In this document: piece by piece, positions 16,857 through 27,006 of the stretch | How the letters are laid out: each line of letters begins with the position of its first letter | Numbering within the stretch: position 1 is the stretch's first letter | Assembly: GCF_000717715.1 (NCBI RefSeq) | Contig: NZ_JOAI01000046.1 | Span: 1 to 64,000 of the forward strand | Direction of reading: 5' to 3' | Source of the DNA: Streptomyces sp. NRRL B-24484 | Lineage (GTDB): Bacteria > Actinomycetota > Actinomycetes > Streptomycetales > Streptomycetaceae | DNA length: 64,000 nucleotides | Made by a program: the position numbers and the translations under genes | Notes under the pieces: model-generated | Database searches by the model: none | What the model saw: the letters and a program-made list of their open reading frames with translations, nothing else | What the model was told of the DNA's origin: nothing

Positions 16857-17579
16857 TCAGGCCGGGTGGTCCGGCCGGTGCGGGCGGGTGTGGTGGTGGT
16901 CGGCCGGGTCGGTCTCGGCGTGGGCGGCGATCACGGCGGCCTGCAGCCGGCGTTCGACGCCGAGTTTGGCGAGCAGCCGGGAGACGTGGTTCTTGACGGT
17001 CTTCTCGGCGAGGAACAGCCGTTCGCCGATCTGCCGGTTGGTCAGTCCCTCCCCGACCAGGGCGAGGATCTCGCGTTCGCGCGGGGTGAGGGCGGCGAGG
17101 GCGGTGCCGGGCTCCGGCTCCTCGTCCTGGTGGCGGAGGTTCTCCATCAGGGTGCGGGTGGTGGCCGGGTCGAGCATGGACTGGCCGGCGGCGACGGTGC
17201 GGACGGCGCCGACCAGGTCGGCGCCCTTGACCTGCTTGAGGACGTACCCGGCGGCGCCGGCCATGATCGCGTCGAGCAGGGCGTCGTCGTCGTCGAACGA
17301 GGTGAGCATCAGGCAGGCCAGGCCGGGCATCCGGTCGCGCAGGTCGCGGCAGACGGCGACGCCGTCGCCGTCGGGCAGCCGGACGTCGAGGACGGCGACC
17401 TGCGGGCGCACGGCCGGCGCCCGGGCGAGGGCCTGGGCGCAGGTGCCGGCCTCACCGACGACCTCCAGGTCCGGTTCGGCCTCCAGCAGGTCGCGCACAC
17501 CGCGGCGGACGACCTCGTGGTCGTCGAGGAGGAAGATCCGCACCCGTCCGGGCGGGGTCTCGGCGGCGGTGTCGTCCAT
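16857..17579 (-). CDS. DevR/DosR-like response regulator (NarL family)
   Basis: The 240-residue protein has a receiver domain (about 12-128) with acidic Asp19/Asp20, phospho-acceptor Asp65 in [10 protein letters not shown] and Lys115 in GYVLKQ. A LuxR-type helix-turn-helix (about 155-215) follows, with [20 protein letters not shown] and the recognition helix [17 protein letters not shown]. The TVKN residues that contact DNA in mycobacterial DevR are kept. A His/Pro/Asp-rich tail follows (HHHTRPHRP). The likely partner is the double-GAF kinase at 13547. It probably binds GGGnC-N4-GnCCC sites and activates stress, nitroreductase and flavoprotein genes. Confidence 0.93.
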   Translation of the reverse strand: MDDTAAETPPGRVRIFLLDDHEVVRRGVRDLLEAEPDLEVVGEAGTCAQALARAPAVRPQVAVLDVRLPDGDGVAVCRDLRDRMPGLACLMLTSFDDDDALLDAIMAGAAGYVLKQVKGADLVGAVRTVAAGQSMLDPATTRTLMENLRHQDEEPEPGTALAALTPREREILALVGEGLTNRQIGERLFLAEKTVKNHVSRLLAKLGVERRLQAAVIAAHAETDPADHHHTRPHRPDHPA

Positions 17580-17674
17580 GGCTGCTCCCGGGGCCGGCGG
17601 CGGTCCGTGCCTCAATTCTGGGCGCGGCCGGGGCCGGCCGCAGCGTCCCTCGCCGGGGGCGGCCGGGCGGGTGC

Positions 17675-18187
17675 TCAGGACGCGCGGCGGAGCTCGCCGG
17701 CGACCCGGTGGGCCCAGGCCCGGATCTGCTCGGCGTTGCGGTAGTCGCCGCTGGTGCCGCGGCGGACCATGAGGCGGGCGAGCAGGCCCGGGGTGTCGGC
17801 GGCCACCCGGCCGCCGAAGGTGACGTGGCCGCGGGCGTGCAGGCGTTCCATCTCGCGGGCGGCGCCGGGGACGGGCAGCAGGTCCTCCTGCTCGGCGGAA
17901 TCGTCGACCGGGCCGCTGCTGAACAGCCAGACCGGCCGCTCGTTCAGGGCCTCGGCGTTGCGGTGGGCGCAGCGCAGCGCGTCGCGGTGCCAGTGCCCGG
18001 CGTACAGCGAGCCGCCGAGGATGACGGCGTCGTACGGGGAGACGTCGCGGACCTCGCCGGCCGGGAGGACGGCGGCGTCGAACCCGTCCTGCCGGAGGGT
18101 GAGCCCGATCTCGGCGGCGATCCCGGCGGTGGCGCCGTGCTTGCTGCCGTAGGCCACCAGGATCCTCCTGGTCTTCGTCGCGGTCAT
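17675..18187 (-). CDS. Flavodoxin-domain protein (HemG-like)
   Basis: The 170-residue protein is a flavodoxin of the Flavodoxin_5 group. [20 protein letters not shown] at residues 9-28 is the FMN phosphate loop, [19 protein letters not shown] is the second flavin loop at about 56, and [13 protein letters not shown] is the third at about 90. The family includes menaquinone-dependent protoporphyrinogen oxidase HemG, but many actinobacterial members are uncharacterised. The start ATG has GGGAGGAC upstream. It lies 95 bases upstream of the DevR-like regulator on the same strand and is probably cotranscribed with it. Confidence 0.85.
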   Translation of the reverse strand: MTATKTRRILVAYGSKHGATAGIAAEIGLTLRQDGFDAAVLPAGEVRDVSPYDAVILGGSLYAGHWHRDALRCAHRNAEALNERPVWLFSSGPVDDSAEQEDLLPVPGAAREMERLHARGHVTFGGRVAADTPGLLARLMVRRGTSGDYRNAEQIRAWAHRVAGELRRAS

Positions 18188-18424
18188 CACGTCCTCCCGT
18201 CGCCGGTCGGCCGGCGCCGGGCCGGTGTCCCCGGGATCCGCGGCCGACACTTCCAGGGTGGGCCACCGGCGCCGCGGCGGCCAGGTGCGGCCGTTCGTGT
18301 GATGCCGGACTCCGGCCGGGACGGGCCGGACGGGGTGTCAGCGGCCGCCGCCGGGCGGGGCGGTGGACCCGCGGTACCCGCAGCCCCGTCCCGGCGGCGG
18401 AGGAGCGGTCGGCGACGGCCAGGA

Positions 18425-18503
<79 letters not shown>

Positions 18504-18621
18504 GGCGGACCGTGGGCTCCGTGCGGCGGTCCGTCCGGAGGTCGGCGCCCCCTCCGGGCGGCCGGTCGGCCGGTGTCCACGAGGTGATTCGGGCTGACCG
18601 GGCACCCGGGGCCTGAGCGGT

Positions 18622-18888
18622 TCAGCCGTTGACGGGCCGGGGGTCGTTGACGATGTTCCCGTTGGTGCAGCCGTCGGCGGTGCCGCCCGTCCAGGGCGCG
18701 CCGACGGGGACGACGGCGAGTTCCTGGAGGCAGACCGCGGCGGCGCCGAAGTTCCAGTCGTCGGCGGCGTTGATCGCCCCGACGAAGCCGTCCGCGGTGT
18801 CGGCGGCTGCGGGGGCGGCCGGTGCGAGGACGGCCGCCGGGGCGAGGAGGACGGCGGTGAGGGCCGCGGAGGTGAAGGTCTTCTTCAT
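18622..18888 (-). CDS. Small secreted protein, unknown function
   Basis: The protein has 88 residues. The Sec signal peptide is clear: MKKTF, a hydrophobic core, and an Ala-rich end with a likely cut after APAAA near residue 29. The mature part of about 59 residues has two Cys residues that could form one disulphide, Trp-Asn-Phe, and ends [13 protein letters not shown]. It is not a chaplin and has no hydrophobic C-terminus. The Shine-Dalgarno site is weak. I do not recognise a family. Confidence 0.7.
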   Translation of the reverse strand: MKKTFTSAALTAVLLAPAAVLAPAAPAAADTADGFVGAINAADDWNFGAAAVCLQELAVVPVGAPWTGGTADGCTNGNIVNDPRPVNG

Positions 18889-19001
18889 GCCCGGCCCAAC
18901 GGCCGGCGGGCGCCGCGGTCACCGGCGGCGGGGTCCGGCTCGCCCGGTCGGCGGGCGGAGGTGGTCCGTTCGGCCGCGGCGAGAAGGGGCGGCGCGGGCG
19001 G

Positions 19002-19652
19002 TCAGCGTTCGACGACCAGGCTGTGGCAGGTCCAGCTGAACCGGGAGGGGCCGTCGGCGGGCGGGCGCGGGTGGTAGGTGCCGTCGGAGACGGAGAGGTT
19101 GACGATCAGGTGGGCGTGCCAGGTGGAGCCCACGCCGCGGCGGTCGGAGTAGACGGCGGCACCGTTGGCGTACCAGTCGACGGAGGTGCGGCCGAAGACG
19201 GTGCGGAGTTCGACGGTGGCGCCGGGGGCTATGCCGGCCCCGCCGCCGTGCCAGTAGCGGTAGCCGCCGCGGACGTGGTTGGAGACCTCCAGCAGGTCGG
19301 GGTTGTCGGGGTGGTACTCGAAGACGTCGATCTCGTTGCCGCCGTCCCGCCAGGTCCAGATGGCGGGCCAGGCGCCGAGGGCGGTGGGGAGGGTGACCCG
19401 GGCGAGCATCACGTCGCCGGGCCGCAGTTGGAAGCCGTCCGGGCTGCCCTCGGTGGTGAGCAGGTTGCAGTTCCACAAATCGCTGCCGGGCCGCCGGGAG
19501 GCGGAGAAGACGCCGCCGGGGCAGTAGTCGGGGACGAGGTGGTCGAGCTTGTGGTCGCTCCTGTTCGTGGGCCCCATCCTGGGGTAGGCGCTGCTGCGCC
19601 CCGCCACCCACTGCCGTGCCGACGTGAAGTCCGCGCTGAAGACCGTTGCCAT
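19002..19652 (-). CDS. GH16-like beta-glucanase/lectin-fold protein without signal peptide
   Basis: This 216-residue protein has a concanavalin-like fold. It has the GH16 catalytic signature EIDVFE (Glu107 nucleophile, Asp109, Glu112 acid/base) after GAWPAIWTWRDGG, which fits laminarinase-type enzymes acting on beta-1,3/1,4-glucans. Unlike most GH16 enzymes it starts directly MATVFSADFTSARQW with no signal peptide or membrane segment, so it would stay in the cytoplasm or leave by another route. Upstream sequence gives no in-frame signal peptide. It is a single gene downstream of the MarR gene. Confidence 0.8.
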   Translation of the reverse strand: MATVFSADFTSARQWVAGRSSAYPRMGPTNRSDHKLDHLVPDYCPGGVFSASRRPGSDLWNCNLLTTEGSPDGFQLRPGDVMLARVTLPTALGAWPAIWTWRDGGNEIDVFEYHPDNPDLLEVSNHVRGGYRYWHGGGAGIAPGATVELRTVFGRTSVDWYANGAAVYSDRRGVGSTWHAHLIVNLSVSDGTYHPRPPADGPSRFSWTCHSLVVER

Positions 19653-19732
19653 CGCCGCCTCCCGGTCGCCGGTCCGCCGCGTTTTGGGCGGACGCCGTCA
19701 ATCACTGGGAGTGCATTACCCGTTACGGTTCG

Positions 19733-20383
19733 TCATATGCGAATCGGAGGTTCCGAATCCGGACCGGCCTGCGCCCCACCGCGGGCGTCCTGCACGCCCT
19801 GCACCTCCCGCACGCCCTGCACCCCTTGGGCGCCCCGCACACCCTGGGCCCCGTGCACACCCTGGGCCCCGTGCACGTCCCGGGCGTCCTCGCGGCGGGT
19901 GCGGCGCAGCTCCTCCAGCCCGGCGGTCATCCGGCCGAGGAAGCGGGCCACGGTGCGCAGCTCGTCCGGGCTGAACCCGGCGGCGACCTCGTCGGTGCAG
20001 GCGGCGACGGGGGCGAACCAGGCGGCGGCCATCCGGCTCGCGTCGGGGTTGTAGTGCACCTGGACCTGGCGGCGGTCGGCGGCGTCGCGGCTGCGGCGGA
20101 TGTGGCCGGCGCGCTCCAGCCGGTCGAGGACGGCGGTCACCGCGCCGGAGGTGAGGGCGAGCTCCTCGCGCAGCCGGCTCGGGGTGACCGGGCCGGGGGT
20201 GACGCCGGTGGAGCCGCGCATGATCGCCAGCAGCGCCTGGACGTCGGTGGCGTGCAGGCCCTGCGCGGCGGCGAAGTCGTGGCCGAGCAGGTTCATCTCG
20301 GAGGCGAGCCCTTGCAGGAGGTTGCCGAAGGCCCTGCTGTCGGGCGGCCGGGGCGCCTCGGCGGTCGGCTCCTGGTCGGACAA
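19733..20383 (-). CDS. MarR-family repressor with collagen-like tail
   Basis: The protein has 216 residues. The winged helix-turn-helix core (about 20-160) has VTPSRLREELALTSGAVTAVLDRLERAGHIRR and the wing RDAADRRQVQVHY typical of MarR. The tail (about residues 168-208) is a run of Gly-X-Y triplets (GAQ, GVH, GAQ, GVR, GVQ), encoded by degenerate DNA repeats, and is unusual for this family. The gene is divergent from an MMPL exporter and a long inverted repeat lies between them, so it probably represses itself and the exporter until a ligand binds. Confidence 0.88.
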   Translation of the reverse strand: MSDQEPTAEAPRPPDSRAFGNLLQGLASEMNLLGHDFAAAQGLHATDVQALLAIMRGSTGVTPGPVTPSRLREELALTSGAVTAVLDRLERAGHIRRSRDAADRRQVQVHYNPDASRMAAAWFAPVAACTDEVAAGFSPDELRTVARFLGRMTAGLEELRRTRREDARDVHGAQGVHGAQGVRGAQGVQGVREVQGVQDARGGAQAGPDSEPPIRI

Positions 20384-20472
20384 GGGTCACCTCTCGGTCG
20401 GTCGGCGGCCGGCGGACGGACCGCTCGGGCTCGGGCGGCCACCAGCCTAGGGCGTGCCGACCCCCGTCCGAT

Positions 20473-20507
20473 TATCTCAATGGTCAAGTCTTTCGATTAT
20501 TGAGATA
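20473..20507. promoter_or_regulatory. Inverted repeat operator, MarR/MMPL divergent promoter
   Basis: Arms TATCTCAAT and ATTGAGATA are exact complements with 17 bases between them, in an AT-rich patch between the divergent MarR and MMPL genes. The arm spacing suits a MarR dimer, or two dimers if inner CAA/TTG elements are used. Confidence 0.7.
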
Positions 20508-20545
20508 TCATCGCGCCGACCGTCGACCCATCCGGAGGACCCGCC

Positions 20546-22651
20546 GTGCCACCTCGCCGTATCCGGTTCCTGATCCCGCTGGCCCTTCTGCTCGCCTGGC
20601 TCGCCCTCGGCGGCGCCTTCGGCTCCTTCGCGGGCCGGCTCACCGAGGTGTCCACCAACGACCGGGCCGCCTTCCTGCCGCAGAGCGCCGAGTCCACCCG
20701 GGTGGCCGCCCTGGAGAAGGGCTTCCAGGCCCAGGGCAGCCTCCCGGTGATCGTGGTCTGGGAGGCCCGCGACGGCTCGGTCACCGCCGAGCAGCGGACG
20801 GCCGCCGACCGGGCGCTGCGCGCCGCCGCCGCGGTGCCCGGCGCGACCGGCCAGGTCTCCCCCGCGCTGCCCTCGAAGGACGGGCGCGCCCTGCAGGGGG
20901 TGGTGGCGCTCCGCTCCGACCTCGGCCGGCAGACCGTGGACAGCGTCGACGCCGTCCGCGAGCGGGTCGCCCCGGTGCCCGGCACCACCGTCGCCCTGGC
21001 CGGCCCGGCAGCCATCGCGGCCGACCTCGGCGGCGCCTTCGCCGGCATCGACGGCCTGCTGCTGGGCGTCGCGCTCGGTGTGGTGCTGGTGATCCTGCTC
21101 GCCGTCTACCGCAGCCTGCTGCTGCCGCTGCTGGTGATCGTCGGCGCGGTCTTCGCGCTCGGCGTGGCCTGCGCCCTGGTGTACGTGCTGGCGCAGCACG
21201 GCGTCGTCCGGGTCGACGGCCAGATCCAGGGCCTGCTGTCGATCCTGGTGATCGGTGCCGCGACCGACTACGCGCTGCTGCTCTCCGCCCGCTTCCGCGA
21301 GGAGCTCCCGCTGCACGCCGACCGGTTCGCGGCGATGCGGACGGCCTGGCGGCGCTCCGCCGAGCCGATCGTCGCCTCCGGGCTGACGGTCGCGCTGGGC
21401 CTGCTGGTGCTGCTGCTCTCCGACCTGACCAACAACCGTGCACTCGGCCCGGTCGGCGCGATCGGCATCGGCTGCGCGGTGGTCTCGGCGCTGACCTTCC
21501 TGCCCGCCGCGCTGGTGCTCTGCGGCCGCGCCGCCTACTGGCCGGCCAGGCCGCCGGCGGACGGCAGCGCGCCGGTGCACGGCGTCTGGCGGCGGGTGGC
21601 CGCGCTGGTCGGGCGGCGGCCCCGGGCGGTCTGGGCCTCGGCCCTGGCCGCGCTGGTGGCCTGCGCGGCCTTCGCCCCGGCGCTGGACGCCCGCGGTGTC
21701 GCGCAGACCGACCTGTTCGTCAAGGAGCAGCCCAGCGTGGTCGCGCAGCGCGTGCTGTCCGCGCACTTCCCGGGCGGTTCCGGCAACCCCGCCGTGATCG
21801 TCGCGAAGGCCGACCGGGCGGACGCGGTCGCGGCCGCCGCCCGCGCGGTGCCGGGCGTGAGCGCGGTCGCCGCGTTCACCGGCGGAGCACCGGGCGGCCC
21901 GGCCAAGGCGGTCGACGGCCTCGTCCGGCTGGACGCCACGCTCGCCGACCCGGCGGACGGCGACGCCGCGGTCGCCACCGTGCTGCGGCTGCGCACCGCG
22001 GTGCACGCGGTGGACGGCGCCGACGCCCTGGTCGGCGGCTACACCGCCCAGCAGGAGGACACCCGGGCGACCGCCTCCCGGGACCGCACGGTGATCGTCC
22101 CCGTGGTGCTGGTCTGCATCCTGCTGATCCTGATCGTGCTGCTGCGCTCGCTGGTGGCGCCGCTGCTGCTGGCCGCGACCGTCGCGCTCTCGTACCTGGC
22201 CGTGCTCGGCGTCTCGGCGGTCGTCTTCCCGCACGTCTTCGGCTTCCCCGCCACCGACCCGTCCGTCCCGCTGTACGGCTACGTCTTCCTGGTGGCGCTG
22301 GGCGTGGACTACAACATCTTCCTGATGACCCGGGCCCGCGAGGAGTCGCTCCGGCACGGCACCCGGGAGGGTGTGCTGCGGGCCCTCACCGCGACCGGCG
22401 GGGTGATCACCTCGGCCGGTGTGGTGCTGGCCGCGACCTTCGCCGCGCTGGGCGTGATCCCGTTGGCGTTCCTGGTGCAGATCGCGTTCATCGTCGCCTT
22501 CGGCGTCCTGCTGGACACCCTGCTCGTCCGCTCGCTGCTCGTCCCGGCGCTCGTCCACGACCTCGGGCCGCGCGCCTGGTGGCCGGCCAGGCTCGACCCG
22601 TCGGACAGCCCGGCCGAGCCGGTCGGCGAGCAGGTGCCCGCGGCCAGCTGA
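20546..22651 (+). CDS. MMPL-family RND transporter
   Basis: The 701-residue exporter has two repeats, each with one helix, a large extracytoplasmic domain and a five-helix bundle (helices near 5-25, 165-340, 370-390 and 515-680). The GTG start has GGAGGAC upstream. Family marks are ILVIGAATDYALLLSARFREEL in repeat 1 and FLVALGVDYNIFLMTRAREE in repeat 2, with the Asp-Tyr pairs that carry protons. MMPL proteins export lipids, siderophores or antibiotics. The divergent MarR suggests induction by its own substrate or a toxic lipophile. Confidence 0.93.
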   Translation: MPPRRIRFLIPLALLLAWLALGGAFGSFAGRLTEVSTNDRAAFLPQSAESTRVAALEKGFQAQGSLPVIVVWEARDGSVTAEQRTAADRALRAAAAVPGATGQVSPALPSKDGRALQGVVALRSDLGRQTVDSVDAVRERVAPVPGTTVALAGPAAIAADLGGAFAGIDGLLLGVALGVVLVILLAVYRSLLLPLLVIVGAVFALGVACALVYVLAQHGVVRVDGQIQGLLSILVIGAATDYALLLSARFREELPLHADRFAAMRTAWRRSAEPIVASGLTVALGLLVLLLSDLTNNRALGPVGAIGIGCAVVSALTFLPAALVLCGRAAYWPARPPADGSAPVHGVWRRVAALVGRRPRAVWASALAALVACAAFAPALDARGVAQTDLFVKEQPSVVAQRVLSAHFPGGSGNPAVIVAKADRADAVAAAARAVPGVSAVAAFTGGAPGGPAKAVDGLVRLDATLADPADGDAAVATVLRLRTAVHAVDGADALVGGYTAQQEDTRATASRDRTVIVPVVLVCILLILIVLLRSLVAPLLLAATVALSYLAVLGVSAVVFPHVFGFPATDPSVPLYGYVFLVALGVDYNIFLMTRAREESLRHGTREGVLRALTATGGVITSAGVVLAATFAALGVIPLAFLVQIAFIVAFGVLLDTLLVRSLLVPALVHDLGPRAWWPARLDPSDSPAEPVGEQVPAAS

Positions 22652-22846
22652 CCGGGGACGCCGCCCCGCTGTCCAAGCCGGGCGGGCGGGCGTACGGTGG
22701 CCACACGGCGCCGTGCGCACGCCCGTCCGGCTGCGACCGCCGACCCGCGCTCCCCCGGCCCCGCGCCCCCGCACCCGTGCACCCCCTCTCGCCCGGCCCT
22801 CCCCGCCCTGACGCCCGGCGGCGAACCGCACCGCTGGAGGCCGACC

Positions 22847-24358
<1,512 letters not shown>

Positions 24359-24463
24359 CGGCCACGCCCCCGGGTTCGACCCACCAGGGGCGCGTGAGGT
24401 GACCTCCCCAGCGCCCTCCGGAGCCAACTCCCGGACGGCGCACGGAGGTGCCTCCCGGCCGCC

Positions 24464-25354
24464 TCAATGCTCCTCGCCGGCGAGGAGCTCGCGGATGCAG
24501 CCGCGCAGCCACGCGTGCGCCGGGTCGGCGTCGTGGCGGGGGTGCCAGGCCAGGCCGAAGGGCAGGGCCGGGAGGTCGAGCGGGATCTCCAGCGCGACCA
24601 GGCCGAGCGCCTCGGCCAGGCCGCGGCTGCGGGCGGTGGTCAGGCCGATCAGGTCGCTGGTGCGGAGTGCGAACAGGGCGGCCGGGTAGGTCGCCACGGT
24701 GCCCACCACCGTGCGGGCGAGGCCGAGTTCGGCGAGTGCGGTGTCGATCGGTCCGTGCAGGCGGCCACGCCGGGAGACGCCGAGGTGGCGGCCGGCCGCG
24801 AACCGTTCCGGGGTCGACGGCCCGTCCAGCAGCGGGTGTCCGGGCCGGACGACGGCCAGCATCCGGTCCTCGTAGAGCTGTTCCACCCGGACCTCGGGGG
24901 CGGTGGTGTCGATCACCCCGACCTCCAGGTCGGCGGTGCCCTCGCGCAGGGCGGGCGCGTCCACGTGGCTCTCGCCGAGGAACCGGAGCCGGACGCCGGG
25001 GGCCTCGGCCGCGGTGCGGGCGAACAGCGGGGCCGCATGCGCGGCGGCGAAGGCGTCGTGGGCGAGCACGGTGAACGTCCGGTCCAGGGTGCGGAGATCG
25101 ACCTGCCCGGCGGCGCCGAACAGGGCCTGGGCGCGCTCGACCACCGCCCGGACCTCGGCGTGGATGGCGAGCGCGTGCGGGGTCGGCACCATCGACCGGC
25201 CGGCCCGGACGAGCACCGGGTCGCCGAGCGCCCTGCGGATCCGGCCCAGGGTGCGGCTCGTCGCCGGCTCCGACAGGTGCAGCCTGGCCGCCGCTCCGGC
25301 GACGCTGCGCTCCTCCAGCAGGGCGTCCAGCGCCACCAGCAGGTTGAGATCCAT
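24464..25354 (-). CDS. LysR-family transcriptional regulator
   Basis: The 296-residue regulator has a winged helix at residues 1-60 (MDLNLLVALDALLEERSVAGAAARLHLSEPATSRTLGRIRRALGDPVLV) and an effector domain to the end. The MDLNLL start is typical of the NodD/LinR-like subgroup. No good ribosome site marks the start; ATG 25375, seven codons upstream, is an alternative. It is divergent from an MFS exporter. The 118-bp gap contains TTGCA/TGCAA half-sites suited to LysR binding. The inducer is unknown. Confidence 0.9.
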   Translation of the reverse strand: MDLNLLVALDALLEERSVAGAAARLHLSEPATSRTLGRIRRALGDPVLVRAGRSMVPTPHALAIHAEVRAVVERAQALFGAAGQVDLRTLDRTFTVLAHDAFAAAHAAPLFARTAAEAPGVRLRFLGESHVDAPALREGTADLEVGVIDTTAPEVRVEQLYEDRMLAVVRPGHPLLDGPSTPERFAAGRHLGVSRRGRLHGPIDTALAELGLARTVVGTVATYPAALFALRTSDLIGLTTARSRGLAEALGLVALEIPLDLPALPFGLAWHPRHDADPAHAWLRGCIRELLAGEEH

Positions 25355-25397
25355 TCCGGATTGCACAGAACGCATTCCTCTCTTGCAAAACATGCAC

Positions 25398-25426
25398 TGG
25401 AAGCAATCCAAGCATCGGCCTAGCGT
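25398..25426 (+). promoter_or_regulatory. Promoter of the MFS exporter gene
   Basis: A -35-like TGGAAG and a -10-like TAGCGT are separated by 17 bases, about 45 bases before the ATG. Nearby TTGCA elements suggest LysR activation. Confidence 0.45.
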
Positions 25427-25472
25427 GGACGGGAACCCTGACGCCTCCGCTCCGGAAGGAGCCCCCTCCGCC

Positions 25473-26912
25473 ATGTCCGGAAACGCCCCGCCGGCCCTCC
25501 GCCGGTCCACCCTCTTCGCGATGTGCGCCTGTGTGCTCGTCGCCCAGAGCATGGTCGCCGCGATCAACCTGATGATCCCCCAGCTCGCGGCCTCCGCCCT
25601 GCACCCCTCCCCCGGCGCCCTGCTGTGGACGGTCGACGCCTACGTCATCGTCTTCGCCGGACTGCTCATCCCGGCAGGCGCCTGCGGCGACCGCTGGGGA
25701 CGGCGGCGCGCACTGCTCGCCGGCCTCGCACTGTTCGCCGGCGGCGCCTGCCTGAGTGCCGCGGGCGGCTCGCTCGACTCGGTGGCCGCGCTGATCGCCG
25801 GCCGCGCGGTCTCCGGCGCCGGCGCCGCCCTCGTCATGCCCGCCACCATGGCGGTCCTCGTCCACCTGGCCGGCCCGGAGCGCCGCGTCCAGGCGCTCGC
25901 CTCCTGGACCCTCGCGGTCGGGCTCGGCGGCCTGGCCGGGAACGTCGGCGGCGGCCTGACCGCCCAGTTCCTGCCCTGGCAGGCGCTGTTCTGGGCGATG
26001 GCCCCGCTCTCCGCACTGCTCGCCGCGGCCGTGCTGCGCACCGTCCCCGAGCTGCCGCGGCACGAGGCCTCGCCCGACCCGGCCGGCTCGGCCCTGCTCA
26101 TCGCCGGCACCACCGCCGTGCTGTTCGGCATCATCGAGGGCCCCTCGCACGGCTGGCTGTCGGCTCCCGTGCTCGCCGGATTCGCCGTCGGCGCAGCGCT
26201 GTTGGCGGCCTTCACCCGCTACGGCCTGGTGGCGCGGCGGCCGCTGGTCGACCCGCGGGTGTTCCGCTCCCGCCGGCTGCGGGCCGCGGTGCTGGGCACG
26301 GCGGCCTCGTTCTTCGGCCTGTTCGCGCTGTTCTTCGTCAACTCGCAGTTCCTGCAGTACGCCAAGGGCTTCTCGCCGGCCCGCACCGGCTTCGCGATCG
26401 TTCCGCTGACCGTCGGCATGGCCCTGGTGCCGCGGTTCGCCGGACGGTTGCAGGCGCGGCACGGGGTGCGCTGGGTGGCCGGCGGCGGACTGGCGCTGAT
26501 CGGGGCCGGGTTGCTCGGCGTCTCCACCGCCGGCCCGCACACCCCGTACCCGGTGTACGCGCTGTGGCTGCTGCTGCTCTCGGCGGGCATGGGCCTGTCC
26601 GCGCCCGGCCTGACGCACGCCGTGGTCTCCGAACTCCCGCCCGGTCAGGCCGGTCTGGGCGCCGGGCTGAACACCGCGGCCCGGGAGCTCGGCGCGGCAC
26701 TCGGCGTCGCCGTGGTCGGGACGGTGCTCGCCTCCCGGACGGGCGGCGCGGCCCACGGCCCGGCGGAGTTCACCGCCGGCATGGCCACCGGGCTTCGGGT
26801 GGTCGCCGTCCCCGTCCTGCTCGCCGCCCTCGCCGTCTTCGCGGGCCTGCGCGGTCGGCCGGCCGCCGACCGGCCGGCACCCGTACCGGAGCCCGCGGCC
26901 GAAACGGTCTGA
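25473..26912 (+). CDS. MFS transporter, EmrB/QacA (DHA2) type
   Basis: The 479-residue protein has 14 predicted helices. It shows WTVDAYVIVFAGLLIPAGACGDRWGRRRALL (motifs D1 and A) and GAALVMPATMAVLVHLAGPERR (motif C region), and the late loop VVSELPPGQAGLGAGLNTAARELGAALG of DHA2 drug/proton antiporters. The ATG has GGAAGGAG about 12 bases upstream; an earlier ATG at 25392 lies within the promoter region. It is divergent from and probably controlled by the LysR gene. It exports lipophilic drugs or a metabolite. Confidence 0.9.
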   Translation: MSGNAPPALRRSTLFAMCACVLVAQSMVAAINLMIPQLAASALHPSPGALLWTVDAYVIVFAGLLIPAGACGDRWGRRRALLAGLALFAGGACLSAAGGSLDSVAALIAGRAVSGAGAALVMPATMAVLVHLAGPERRVQALASWTLAVGLGGLAGNVGGGLTAQFLPWQALFWAMAPLSALLAAAVLRTVPELPRHEASPDPAGSALLIAGTTAVLFGIIEGPSHGWLSAPVLAGFAVGAALLAAFTRYGLVARRPLVDPRVFRSRRLRAAVLGTAASFFGLFALFFVNSQFLQYAKGFSPARTGFAIVPLTVGMALVPRFAGRLQARHGVRWVAGGGLALIGAGLLGVSTAGPHTPYPVYALWLLLLSAGMGLSAPGLTHAVVSELPPGQAGLGAGLNTAARELGAALGVAVVGTVLASRTGGAAHGPAEFTAGMATGLRVVAVPVLLAALAVFAGLRGRPAADRPAPVPEPAAETV

Positions 26913-26942
26913 CGGCCCGGCCCGCCCGTACCCGCACGGAGA

Positions 26943-26959
26943 CCGCCGTCGAACGGCGG
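26943..26959. terminator. Short hairpin after the MFS exporter
   Basis: CCGCCGT and ACGGCGG form a 7-bp stem with a CGA loop, 31 bases after the MFS stop. Confidence 0.4.
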
Positions 26960-27006
26960 GAGGCCCCGCGGGGAGCGGGCTCCGGCCGGTTTGCCACCAT
27001 GCGGGC

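Noticed and set aside
24361..24400. GGTTCGACCC resembling a tRNA T-loop
   Set aside because: No acceptor, anticodon or D-arm can be placed around it; it is spacer after gltD.
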